A stretch of DNA of 64,000 nucleotides from Tribonema minus. Lineage: Eukaryota; Sar; Xanthophyceae; Tribonematales; Tribonemataceae. A program made the position numbers and the translations under genes. Under the pieces are notes generated by a model. The model had not been told where the DNA came from. It did not search any database and worked only from the letters and a program-made list of their open reading frames with translations. The stretch lies in the NCBI GenBank assembly GCA_017506865.1, contig JAFCMP010000112.1, forward strand, positions 2,046,001 through 2,110,000, in the 5' to 3' direction. Of this stretch, positions 21,383 to 29,309 are shown piece by piece (position 1 is the first letter of the stretch; each line of letters opens with the position of its first letter).

Positions 21383-23230
21383 TTGCCACCGTTCAGCTAT
21401 GCCCATTTTTTTTCTATTTCACGGTCAAGTATCTGTCTCTACCCGCTGCACGCTGCTGCAGACATGCCTCCAGAGCCTCTGAACAAGGATCCGTACAAGT
21501 GCAGCGCCTACCGCCTGCAATACACCAGCGCCCTGCGACCGGCAGAGGCACAGGAGTTGGTGCTGCAAGCCGCGGCTCGAGTGCAGTCCGCAAGGGCTGT
21601 GGCGGAAGCGCCTGGTTATGTTGCCATCAATATGCCTAGCCGCAGCTGTAGAGCCCATTATCACGAAGTAGCTGCCAAGCTGAGGGCGCAGTGCGGCGAG
21701 ACCGTCAGCCTTGTCCAGCCAGAGCAAAACAACAGGATCATCGGGCAGGAGGAGATTCGGCGAATTTTCGCTGCAGCACCAGCAGCAACCGCTGCGCCCA
21801 TGGTGTCGCTGCTACCGCTGTCACGGGCCCCTGGGGTCGCTGATGGCGCTGTGGTGCCTGTGTCCATGAGAGGTGCAACCAGCATGTCGCTGGATCCAGA
21901 CCCGTTCCAGGCCTTCAATAACCAACGCCTGCACGACTTAATCGACAACAACCACCGGCCGCAGAAGCAGTGGAACGGGTATATCATAAAGATCTACTTC
22001 ACGCCCTTACTGTTCCAGCTGCGGCTGCCCGACAACCAATTTCAGCGCGTCTCCTACTTAAGGACGACGAGCGGTGAGCTAGAGTTCACCACAGCTAAGA
22101 ACCTCTCAGACCACGCCACCAGTTGTGAGGGTTGGCATGTTGCGGAGTCCCACAGCGCAAGCAATCCAATGTGGAAAGAATTTCCGCATGCCGACAAGTA
22201 TAACATCTGCACACGTATGCGTGAGGCGGCACTGCTGTGTAGTGTTGTAGGCGCTGCGGCGGTCGTGATGTCCCCTCGCAGAGACTCGGTGCTGGCTCCG
22301 GACTTCTACTTGTTTGTGCACCTGAAAATCGGATGCAAGCCAACACGCGACGGCATCATTTCATTCCTCGCGACTATGAACAAGGTATCCGGGCGATTTC
22401 GAGTACGGCTATTCCATACGCATTTGCCGTCCGCCCGGTGTGGGTACCGATACAGCGTGCCGAAGGACAGCATGGGCGACCTGTGTGACGAGGGGTGGCT
22501 CATGGTGACGGATCAGGGGGGTGTGCGCACACTATGGCCTGCAGCATCCGATGTTGAGGTGCCACAGGCGGTCGCTGCGAGGGGTTTCGGCTTGGACAAC
22601 GCTGCCATGCTCGGCTGCATCACGGAGGCAGCTACACGTAATGTGGCGCACGCGATCAAGTACGGCAGCGAACAGCAAGTGTGCGACACAATCGTTGCAT
22701 TCGCTCCCGGCGCCCCGCAACAGGCGCTGGCGGTGCTGAAGCGTCTCTTTGTGGAGCACGGCGCGGACGTGCTGGAGAAGGTGCTCGGCAGGTATGCGTG
22801 TGATGCAGCGAAGGAGGAGGCGGAGCGGCTGCGCGCCGGAATCGCAGCTGCGAAGCGGGAGGCGAAGGAGCTGCAGATTCAGCACAGCATGCTGATTTCG
22901 GATTTGGGGAAACTGCGGGCGAGGCAGCATCAGGAGTGCCACACACTCAGAGCGGGACTGCGGCCGCGGCAACAGGAGGTCGACATATTGCGAGCAATGC
23001 GGAGTGCGTTGAGCGAAAAGAGGTATGGCTTGTGGACAGAGCTGACAACGCAGTGTAAGGCTCGCGGCGTCTTTACAGGCCAGTACACTGCAGACAGCGA
23101 TGCAATTTTCGAACAGGCTCAACACAATGACGATCACCGCAGCCAACTGGACAATGTCTTGAAGGAACAACAGCGGCTGAGGGAGCAATATGATGCAGCG
23201 CTAGAAAGGTGCGATATAATGCAGGACTAG
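21383..23230 (+). CDS. Uncharacterised 600-residue protein, copy 1
   Basis: Intact intronless frame of 615 codons; a second start at 21464 (MPPEPLNKDPYKCSAYRLQY) is equally possible, giving ~588 residues. I do not recognise the family. The N-terminal part carries DPYKCSAYRLQY and INMPSRSCRAH; the middle carries SLDPDPFQAFNNQRLHDLI, REAALLCSVVGAAAVVMS and GCKPTRDGIISF. From about residue 465 a Glu/Ala/Arg/Leu-rich coiled coil runs to the end. Copy 2 (32126-33961) is roughly 65-70 percent identical across the full length, and a third copy survives as a 3' fragment at 29106-29228. Conservation of the protein in two full copies suggests selection or recent duplication. A LINE has landed in this copy's 3' UTR. 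It could be a host multigene family or an ORF of an unknown mobile element. Confidence 0.7.
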   Translation: MPPFSYAHFFSISRSSICLYPLHAAADMPPEPLNKDPYKCSAYRLQYTSALRPAEAQELVLQAAARVQSARAVAEAPGYVAINMPSRSCRAHYHEVAAKLRAQCGETVSLVQPEQNNRIIGQEEIRRIFAAAPAATAAPMVSLLPLSRAPGVADGAVVPVSMRGATSMSLDPDPFQAFNNQRLHDLIDNNHRPQKQWNGYIIKIYFTPLLFQLRLPDNQFQRVSYLRTTSGELEFTTAKNLSDHATSCEGWHVAESHSASNPMWKEFPHADKYNICTRMREAALLCSVVGAAAVVMSPRRDSVLAPDFYLFVHLKIGCKPTRDGIISFLATMNKVSGRFRVRLFHTHLPSARCGYRYSVPKDSMGDLCDEGWLMVTDQGGVRTLWPAASDVEVPQAVAARGFGLDNAAMLGCITEAATRNVAHAIKYGSEQQVCDTIVAFAPGAPQQALAVLKRLFVEHGADVLEKVLGRYACDAAKEEAERLRAGIAAAKREAKELQIQHSMLISDLGKLRARQHQECHTLRAGLRPRQQEVDILRAMRSALSEKRYGLWTELTTQCKARGVFTGQYTADSDAIFEQAQHNDDHRSQLDNVLKEQQRLREQYDAALERCDIMQD

Positions 23231-23361
23231 ACAACTGCACACTGAAGAACTGCGTGTACTTTTATTATTTGTGTAGGTCCACAACCCCTTGGCCTGGGTA
23301 GTCGAGAAAAACACTGCAAATATACGCGTATGTAATAAAATATCACCGCTGTCAAAACTAT

Positions 23362-24264
23362 CTAAAGCCCATCCCAGTCCAGCTCCGGCCCCTCGCCAAA
23401 GTCCTCCCCCACATAATCCCCATAGCCCCCTGTCTCCCGTGTGGCAGCCATGTGGCCCATCACGCGTGCTGAAAGCGCCATCTGCAATGAAGCTGACAAC
23501 GTAGCTCTAATGCGGGACATCCCGATGCCCTTTAGTGCACGTGGCCGTGCTGATCCTGGCACCGCCTCTCTTGCGGACCACTCCTCCGCCATAGCCCCCA
23601 GCAGCTTCCTCCCCTCATCGCCAAGGTTTCCGAACGACCCAATTGCCAAAGTGGCAAGTTTGTAGCAATTCTGATCATAATGACCAGAATAGTGGGCGTG
23701 TTTCGTAGCCTCCCGCTCCTTGCAGCATTGCTCCGGGTTGCGCATGGTCTTCCGCGCATTGGACATGCATTGTGCTTCGAAGCACGTAACGTCCACCATA
23801 AGTGGAAGCTGGCGTGCTGGCCCGTTGTAGCCTGTGAGTGGGAACGCGTGGGCAGGCAGCACTATGTCCATCCGCAAGTCCGGTTTCGCCGATGTGATGA
23901 AGGGCGTGCGGTCCTCGTCCTCAGCTCGCACCTTCAGGTACTGGCGGAACAGGCGATGCATGGTGAATTTGATCCGGTTGTGGACCAATGTATCGTGCCG
24001 CTTCGCCGGTTTTGCCTGGCAGAGTCGCGCATGCAGCGTGCCGCCAGGCCGCCCTTTGCATACCGTGTTGTCGCTGAGGACCAAGTTGCACTTTTCAATG
24101 GCTCTCTCCACCCCCACCGCTCGTTTGAGAGCTAGCTGCCACGGCATGCCGTCAAACTCCGCTGACGCCCCCCCCATTGGCTCATTTAAGAATGCCATAC
24201 CTATGGAGTGTTTGTGACGTTGCGAGCAAGCGTGCCAGCTCCTGCACGCGGCAATCCCCCTCAA
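23362..24264 (-). CDS. LINE C-terminal PD-(D/E)XK-like endonuclease
   Basis: The frame includes a Cys-rich start, KFTMHRLFRQYLKVRAEDED, then SAKPDLRMDIVLP and PLMVDVTCFEAQ, the spaced acidic residues expected for a restriction-like nuclease. EREATKHAHYSGHYDQNCYK and SFGNLGDEGRKLLGAMAEEW follow. A distal E...K...Y block and a following FG.LG segment are typical of RT-linked nucleases of this kind. It would nick the target to prime reverse transcription. The end (GHMAATRETGGYGDYVGEDF) is nearly repeated at 62397-62508 in a truncated copy. Its frame is one shift away from the upstream linker (~24200). Confidence 0.7.
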   Translation of the reverse strand: MRGIAACRSWHACSQRHKHSIGMAFLNEPMGGASAEFDGMPWQLALKRAVGVERAIEKCNLVLSDNTVCKGRPGGTLHARLCQAKPAKRHDTLVHNRIKFTMHRLFRQYLKVRAEDEDRTPFITSAKPDLRMDIVLPAHAFPLTGYNGPARQLPLMVDVTCFEAQCMSNARKTMRNPEQCCKEREATKHAHYSGHYDQNCYKLATLAIGSFGNLGDEGRKLLGAMAEEWSAREAVPGSARPRALKGIGMSRIRATLSASLQMALSARVMGHMAATRETGGYGDYVGEDFGEGPELDWDGL

Positions 24265-25000
24265 GTCCGTTGTGGATCTCCGCCTCCACTTTGTCTGCCC
24301 AAATTTTGGCTATTTCCCCCACCAGCAGCCCTTGGGAGGGTAGCTGCGCTGCTGCATCCTCTCCTCTGCTGCACTGCAAGTGGAGTGCTGCGACGTCCAC
24401 CGCCTCCACAACTCCAGCTGCTGGCTGCGGTAAGGGCAGCGCTGCTGCCGCTAGTGCTGGCCCAGCCGCTGCCTCCTGCTCCTGTGCTGCTGGTGCAATC
24501 CCCTCAGCCCCCCCCTCAGCCGCTGCTGCTGCTGCAGCCATCTCCCCGCCGTCGCCCTCCTGCCCGCCTGCTCCTGCTGCCTCCCCATCTGCCGCCATTG
24601 CATCCTCATCCTCCTCCGCTATGCCCCCCCCCTCTCCCTCCCCGCCTCCTGCCTCTGCCAGCGCTAGCTGCGCCGCTTGCGGCAGCAGTGCTGCCGGCAG
24701 CAAAGCATCAAGCTTGTCACCTGCCATCTCACGCAGCGCTGTCACTGCAGCAATCAGCGTCTGCACGAGAGGCAGTGAGGCAACTTCTGCCGCTGCTTCT
24801 CCCTCCAGCAACGCAGGCACCTCCTGGATGCCATCCTCACCATCCTCCTCCAGGGCTGATAGCACAGCAACAGCAGCAGCAGCCGCTGCGGGGGGGTATG
24901 GCTGCCCCCCCCGGCCCCCCGGCCTCAGCCGCTGCTGCTGCTGCTGCTGCTGGTGCTGCTGCTGCTGCACCACCCCCTCCCCCCGCTGTCTCCTCTCCAT
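24182..25000 (-). CDS. LINE low-complexity linker between RT and nuclease
   Basis: Minus frame with a Gln run and a long Ala/Glu-rich stretch, then ordered sequence near its end (LVGEIAKIWADKVEAEIHNG, RVQELARLLATSQTLHRYGI) that should flow into the nuclease frame after a shift near 24200. The opposite strand has a 456-codon Pro/Ser-rich frame that I judge to be its shadow. Confidence 0.5.
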   Translation of the reverse strand: MERRQRGEGVVQQQQHQQQQQQQRLRPGGRGGQPYPPAAAAAAVAVLSALEEDGEDGIQEVPALLEGEAAAEVASLPLVQTLIAAVTALREMAGDKLDALLPAALLPQAAQLALAEAGGGEGEGGGIAEEDEDAMAADGEAAGAGGQEGDGGEMAAAAAAAEGGAEGIAPAAQEQEAAAGPALAAAALPLPQPAAGVVEAVDVAALHLQCSRGEDAAAQLPSQGLLVGEIAKIWADKVEAEIHNGLEGDCRVQELARLLATSQTLHRYGILK

Positions 25001-27275
25001 CCTCCTCCTGGTCCGCCGGCAGTATTAGTATTGCCGCTGCTGCTGCAGCATCCGCCGCTGCCCCACCGGCGCCCCCTCCCACTCCCGCTCCATCAGCGGC
25101 TGCTGCTGCTGCTGCTGCTGGCTGCCCTCCGGCCGCCTGCGCATCGGCATTATGGGTGATGAGAACGCCAGCCCAGGCCGATAGCGCAGACGGTAGGGCC
25201 TCCAGGGTGCTCGCTAGGTATGCTGCGTCAGCAATGTCGCAGGCACTGCTGATGCCTAAGCCACCGTGCCGCACCGGGAGCCGTGCCAGTTTCAGCATTG
25301 CGCCTTGCAGCACATATGGCGCGCCAGCTTCCACAAAGCTTTGCCAAGACTGCTCTGCTGGATGGAGGCCCATAGAGCGCTCCAACACCCACTGCGTCAT
25401 CTCATCCCACTGCTGCGCTGCTTCCGCTGTTTGCGGAGCAGGATTAGTTCGCAGTATGTGCGTCATGCGGGGCACAACGCAGTGCCTCAGCAGGCGGAAC
25501 ATTGCTCTTGGCAATGTAAGGCGCGCACACCGCTGTGCGAACCGTCCTCCCTGTCCCGCTGTCCCCGCCTCCCTTTGAAGCCACTCCTGCACGAAACCTG
25601 CATGCCCCACCGGCACTCCGAGCATCACTGCACCCCTGGTATGATCCTCCTCCGCCCCCCCCACCAGTTGCACCCCCAGCTGTTGCAGCAGCTGTCGCTC
25701 CTGTTCCGTGACTGAGTGCCCCCTACCCGGTAGCGCCCGAGTCTTACCGAAGTTGAGCTCCAGCCCCTGTTCTGCAAAGTGCGCTTTGAGCTGCAGCACT
25801 GCCTGTATGTCTCCTGCCGTCAGCGTGTCCGCTCCAGTGCGCACATTCGCGTCGTCTATGTACGCGCCTATGCGTCGCCGCGAACGTTGCTCCACGGCGT
25901 CCCTGTTGAAGCGTTTGAGGCAGTCAGCAATCCCCCCACAGAACAGTACCGGGCCTAGAGGGCCCCCCTGCTTGACCCCTCGCTGGGATGCGATGGTCCT
26001 CACAGATCCGTCCGCATGTTGAAAGAGCAGTTGGGGACGGTTGCGCATGTACGTCGCCAGAAAGTAGTTGAGCAAATCAGGTAGCTGCGCCGCCACCCAC
26101 TTTGCAGCCGCTGTCACCTTTAGCGCATTGAAGGCGTTGCGCAGGTCAACGTTGAACTGCCAGTGGCCGAGCTCGTACGCCAGCTTGCCCGCCAGCGCCG
26201 CCTTCTCGGCGCCAGCAGACACCGCTACCCCGTACTGCCCGTCCGGCTGCAGCAGCTCTGCTAGGAAGCCCTTGCGTTCCCCCACGTACACCGACGTGCA
26301 CACTGGCAGCCGCTGCAGCACCTCTCCACATGCTATCGGCCGCAGCTTGGGGGTGCCGTCCGCCTGGCGTTCCGTCAGCGGTGTGAGGCGCGCTGCTGCA
26401 TGTAGCTGCCAGAAATCATCTGGTATGCGCGCAGCATCACGCATCACCAGCTCTATCCAGCGTACGAGAGTGAGACTCATCTGCTGTTTGCCCCATGTCG
26501 TCCGCAGAGCGTCCTGTAGATGGCTGTACCGAAGCCCAGACGGTCCGGCCCTGCGGTAGGGGCTGGCGCGCTGAATGCATTTCGCCACTGTGTCCCCGCA
26601 TATGCCGTCCTCACGCAGGAGCTGTAGCTCAGCAGGCATCGGTGCCGCAGTCGCCGCCACCTGCGCCGCCATGTTTGCCAGCTCCGCAGCAGCCTCTCCG
26701 GGCGCCGCTGCCGGATGCTTGGCCTCCATGGCCGCAAAACATTCGTCGTTTGCCTCCGCCACTGCTGCTGGCTGTAGGCTGCGCGCCGCTTGCTTCAGGC
26801 CCCCCCTGGTGCCCATGCATTGCACCACATATTCGTTGATCACTGCCTCCACCTGCTCCCGTGTACGGCGCCGCCTGCGCGCGCGTGCGTGTGCCAGCAG
26901 GGCTGGCATAACCCGCGTAAGATCGCCCCTGGCCACCATGCTGATCCGGTCCGCACGTTTGATGCCTGGCGCGCCATCGGTTGATGTGATGAGCGCTGGC
27001 ATGAGGTGCTGCAGGACAGTGGCGCGTTGCAGCCTCACAGCGCGTCCGAGAGAGTTGGGCTCACGCACAGCGTCCACGAACAGGTTGTGCGCATGCGCCA
27101 GCAGCTGCGCTGCTGTATTCGCTAGCGCGGGCCCCACAAACCTGCGCTTCTGCGGCTTAGCGAGGTGCTTAGTGGTGGCAAACTGTAGCTGCTTGAGCTC
27201 CTCCATATTGATTTTGTCCAGTACTGCTGCAACAGCGGGTGTGTCCACCGACCACTTTAGTACGACCTGCGGCAC
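24837..27275 (-). CDS. LINE reverse transcriptase
   Basis: 812 codons. RT motifs in order: RAGPSGLRYSHLQDALRTTW (~245), GTPKLRPIACGEVLQRL (~313), FNVDLRNAFNALKV (motif A, ~375), SQRGVKQGGPLGPVLF (motif B, ~430), RIGAYIDDANVRTG (catalytic YIDD, ~475) and LELNFGKTRAL. A C-terminal GGLGISSACDIADAAYLAST follows, a block typical of this RT class. It copies the LINE RNA at a nicked target. The last ~60 residues are Ala/Cys runs read from CTG repeats, where the frame probably slipped. The upstream frame is open beyond the first Met, so the true N-terminus may continue from the RGG region. Confidence 0.8.
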   Translation of the reverse strand: MPQVVLKWSVDTPAVAAVLDKINMEELKQLQFATTKHLAKPQKRRFVGPALANTAAQLLAHAHNLFVDAVREPNSLGRAVRLQRATVLQHLMPALITSTDGAPGIKRADRISMVARGDLTRVMPALLAHARARRRRRTREQVEAVINEYVVQCMGTRGGLKQAARSLQPAAVAEANDECFAAMEAKHPAAAPGEAAAELANMAAQVAATAAPMPAELQLLREDGICGDTVAKCIQRASPYRRAGPSGLRYSHLQDALRTTWGKQQMSLTLVRWIELVMRDAARIPDDFWQLHAAARLTPLTERQADGTPKLRPIACGEVLQRLPVCTSVYVGERKGFLAELLQPDGQYGVAVSAGAEKAALAGKLAYELGHWQFNVDLRNAFNALKVTAAAKWVAAQLPDLLNYFLATYMRNRPQLLFQHADGSVRTIASQRGVKQGGPLGPVLFCGGIADCLKRFNRDAVEQRSRRRIGAYIDDANVRTGADTLTAGDIQAVLQLKAHFAEQGLELNFGKTRALPGRGHSVTEQERQLLQQLGVQLVGGAEEDHTRGAVMLGVPVGHAGFVQEWLQREAGTAGQGGRFAQRCARLTLPRAMFRLLRHCVVPRMTHILRTNPAPQTAEAAQQWDEMTQWVLERSMGLHPAEQSWQSFVEAGAPYVLQGAMLKLARLPVRHGGLGISSACDIADAAYLASTLEALPSALSAWAGVLITHNADAQAAGGQPAAAAAAAADGAGVGGGAGGAAADAAAAAAILILPADQEEDGEETAGGGGGAAAAAPAAAAAAAAEAGGPGGAAIPPRSGCCCCCCAISPGGGW

Positions 27276-27743
27276 CCACGCAATGCCTCCTGTCCCCCCT
27301 GCTCCACCAGCCCCCCCCCCCTTCCCCCTGCCCCGCCATTTCCGCCACCTGCACCGCCACCGCCACCACCACCTGCACCGCCACCACCACCGCCACCACC
27401 ACCGCCACCACCTCCTGCCCCGCCCCCGCCTCGCCCCCCCCCCCTCCCCCCAATCCTCCCCCTGCCGCCAGGGCCCCCTCCTCCCGGGGCCCCACCTCCA
27501 CCAGCACCAGCTGCTGCAGTATTGACAGCGCCTGCTGCTCCACGGCCAGTCCTGCCGCGTCCACGACCGCCATCGCGCCCCCCTCTGCCAGCGCCTCCGT
27601 TCCGTCCCCCGCCACCTCTGCCGCTGCGCGCACCTCCGCCTCCCCCTCCACTGTTTGCCGGCTGCTGTTGCTGCGCCTTACGGTAAGGATTGGCAGTCGC
27701 GGTCCTTGGGCTTGCAGCAGCAGCTGCAGGTACGGCAGGTCTG
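27257..27743 (-). CDS. LINE Gly/Arg-rich (RGG-like) segment
   Basis: In the frame one shift from the finger ORF, the minus strand reads NDRPAVPAAAAASP and then a long run of Gly, Arg and Asn with many RGG/GRG triplets, suited to RNA binding. It connects the zinc-finger ORF to the RT. Being almost pure GGN repeats, the reading frame cannot be fixed with confidence. Confidence 0.4.
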
Positions 27744-28784
27744 TCATTCAACAGAAGCCGTAGCGGCTGCTGCTGTCACCGATGGCGCAGTTGACAATTT
27801 GAACCCCCCAGCCTTCCGGAAAAGCTGTGACTTGCGTCCTTGTCCACCCCCTTGCCGCTGCTGCCGCTCCGCTGCTGCACCTTTCCCTGCTCCCTCCGGT
27901 GTTGTGGCCTGAAAGGTATACACGCCACCGTGTACTGCGGCAGCCGCTGGAGTTGCTGCAAGAATTGCCGCCGCTGCTGCTGCTGCTGTTGCTGTGGCGC
28001 GTGCTGCTCCAGTGCTCGCCTTGCAGCGCCTGCATACCGTTTGCCTCTCGCCAGCGGCTGTGCACTGCTGGAAGACCTTGTTGCCGGCGTAGAGGTTGTC
28101 GCATGTGCTACATATTGTGAACCCTCGAGACATGTCGAGGACGTCCAGATCGCTGCGCAGCGCGAACACCGTTGCTGCACCATCATGAGCCTTGCGCTGG
28201 TGCGACGCCACGAACTTGTTGAACTCTTTAGTCTCCAGCAGCTGCTTAGAGAGTCCCTGCCGCACCACTTGCTTACATAGGTTGCAAGAGTACTCCGCCA
28301 CACCAGGCCCCGAATTAGGTCCAGCCGCTGGCTTCTGCTGCTGTTGCTGCCGAGCCTGCGGACCCGACCACCCCCTCTCCATGGAGCCGCGACCATGCTC
28401 CAATCTCACAACTTTGCGTTGCGGGCTATCCTCCTCCCCTTCTGCTGCTGCTGCTGCTGCTACGCCATCACCAGCTGCTGCTGCTGCTGCTGTCGGTGAA
28501 ATTGGGCAACTGCCACTTTGGGGCGCCCTCTTTCGCTTGTGACGGCTCGCTGCTGACCCCTGCGGCTTCCTGCTGCTGCCCTGCTGATCATTTATGCTGT
28601 TACCTCTCCCTCCAAGCTCCTGGCCACCAGCTTGGTGTTGCTGTGGCACTGCAACTGCATGCTTTGCTGCTGCTGCTGCTGCTGTTGCTACTGCTGCGTT
28701 TGGTGCCGCTGCTGTTGCTGCTGCTGTTGCGGCTATTGCTGCCTCTGCTGTGGCACCGGTATCACCTACTGAGGGCCCCGCCAT
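27744..28784 (-). CDS. LINE ORF with C2H2 zinc finger
   Basis: 346 codons. It has an Ala-rich N-terminus, a basic patch (ASRHKRKRAPQ, a possible nuclear signal), then a finger YSCNLCKQVVRQGLSKQL followed by HQRKAH, giving C-X2-C ... H-X4-H. Two further Cys pairs follow (ICSTCDNLY and VCRRCKAS). N-terminal fingers of this type guide target binding in R2-like LINEs. It ends in TGA (27746-27744), and a slipped frame continues into the RGG segment. Confidence 0.65.
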   Translation of the reverse strand: MAGPSVGDTGATAEAAIAATAAATAAAPNAAVATAAAAAAKHAVAVPQQHQAGGQELGGRGNSINDQQGSSRKPQGSAASRHKRKRAPQSGSCPISPTAAAAAAGDGVAAAAAAEGEEDSPQRKVVRLEHGRGSMERGWSGPQARQQQQQKPAAGPNSGPGVAEYSCNLCKQVVRQGLSKQLLETKEFNKFVASHQRKAHDGAATVFALRSDLDVLDMSRGFTICSTCDNLYAGNKVFQQCTAAGERQTVCRRCKASTGAARATATAAAAAAAILAATPAAAAVHGGVYTFQATTPEGAGKGAAAERQQRQGGGQGRKSQLFRKAGGFKLSTAPSVTAAAATASVE

Positions 28785-28849
28785 CCCCTATACGCCTCTA
28801 CCTCTACACTCCATGGCCGCGTACTACCTATGTGTACTACGACGTGTAC

Positions 28850-28930
28850 AAAATGTTCTGTCATGTCAAATTGTAGTCATTTTTCTGTTGTGTGCGTTCG
28901 GCGCGGCTGCAAAGGTGCCTTTAATTCAGT
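28850..28930 (+). other. Displaced 3' UTR of gene copy 1
   Basis: ACAAAATGTTCTGTCATGTC then TTTTTCTGTTGTGTGCGTTC aligns with the sequence 3' of copy 2's stop (minus strand, around 32065-32120: GCAAGATATTCTGTCGTCTC, TTTTTCTCTGTTGTGTGCAT). It is the continuation of the copy 1 transcript unit, pushed 5.6 kb away by the LINE. Confidence 0.7.
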
Positions 28931-29105
28931 GGCAGAGAAGCTGTTGATGCTTGCTTTGTCACAATGGTGCGCATGTCATACCGTTTACACCTTACACAGC
29001 ATCATAGCATAAATTAAGGTAACCCATCACCTGTCACATACAAAGCAGTGTGCGCATGATGTCACAGCTCGCCTCAACTTAGCCATTTGTCAATAATGCA
29101 GTGAT

Positions 29106-29228
29106 GCAATTTACCAACAGGCTCGACAAAACAACAACCACTGCAGCCAACTGCACAATCTCTTGAAGGAAGCACAGCGGCTGAGGGACCAGTATGATGC
29201 AGTTCTAGGAAACCTGCAGAATGAATAG
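29106..29228 (+). pseudogene. 3' fragment of a third copy of the 600-residue gene
   Basis: 40 codons plus stop, open and aligned in frame with the end of copy 1. Here it reads NHCSQLHNLLKEAQRLRDQY; copy 1 has DHRSQLDNVLKEQQRLREQY. The 3' UTR word TTTCTCTGTTGTGCGTTTGG also follows (29285-29304). The rest of this copy is missing, so a tandem arrangement with copy 1 was probably truncated. Confidence 0.75.
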
Positions 29229-29309
29229 CTGCCTGACATGCACTATGTATGTACCAAGTGCTCTGCAATATCAACTTCCAGTCATTTTCTCTGTTGTGCG
29301 TTTGGCTTG

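Larger units (their letters stand above)
23260..28842 (-). mobile_element. Full-length non-LTR (LINE) retrotransposon with RLE-type endonuclease
   Basis: A 5.58-kb insertion on minus. It carries a C2H2-finger ORF (28784-27744), a Gly/Arg-rich region, a reverse transcriptase (27275-24837), an Ala/Gln-rich linker, and a C-terminal PD-(D/E)XK-like nuclease (24264-23362). The 3' UTR has GGCCAAGGGGTTGTGGACCT and a tail AAATAATAAAA. The architecture (N-terminal finger, RT, C-terminal restriction-like nuclease) resembles R2/CRE-type LINEs rather than APE-type. Frameshifts lie in simple repeats (around 27745, 24900-25000 and 24200). They may be real decay or sequence errors in homopolymers. Confidence 0.8.
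23253..28849 (-). repeat. LINE target-site duplication pair
   Basis: CGTGTAC occurs at 23253-23259 and at 28843-28849, immediately outside the LINE (GTACACG on the LINE strand). Sequence right of 28849 (ACAAAATGTTCTGTC...) aligns with the uninterrupted 3' UTR of gene copy 2, which confirms the insertion boundary. Confidence 0.7.

Noticed and set aside
24208-25578. 456-codon plus-strand frame, Pro/Ser/Ala-rich
   Set aside because: It lies opposite the LINE RT, linker and nuclease on minus, which have clear motifs; composition is that of reversed CTG/GCC repeats.
26575-27525. 316-codon plus-strand frame
   Set aside because: Antisense to the LINE RT N-terminal part; long Cys/Ser/Pro/His runs without motifs.
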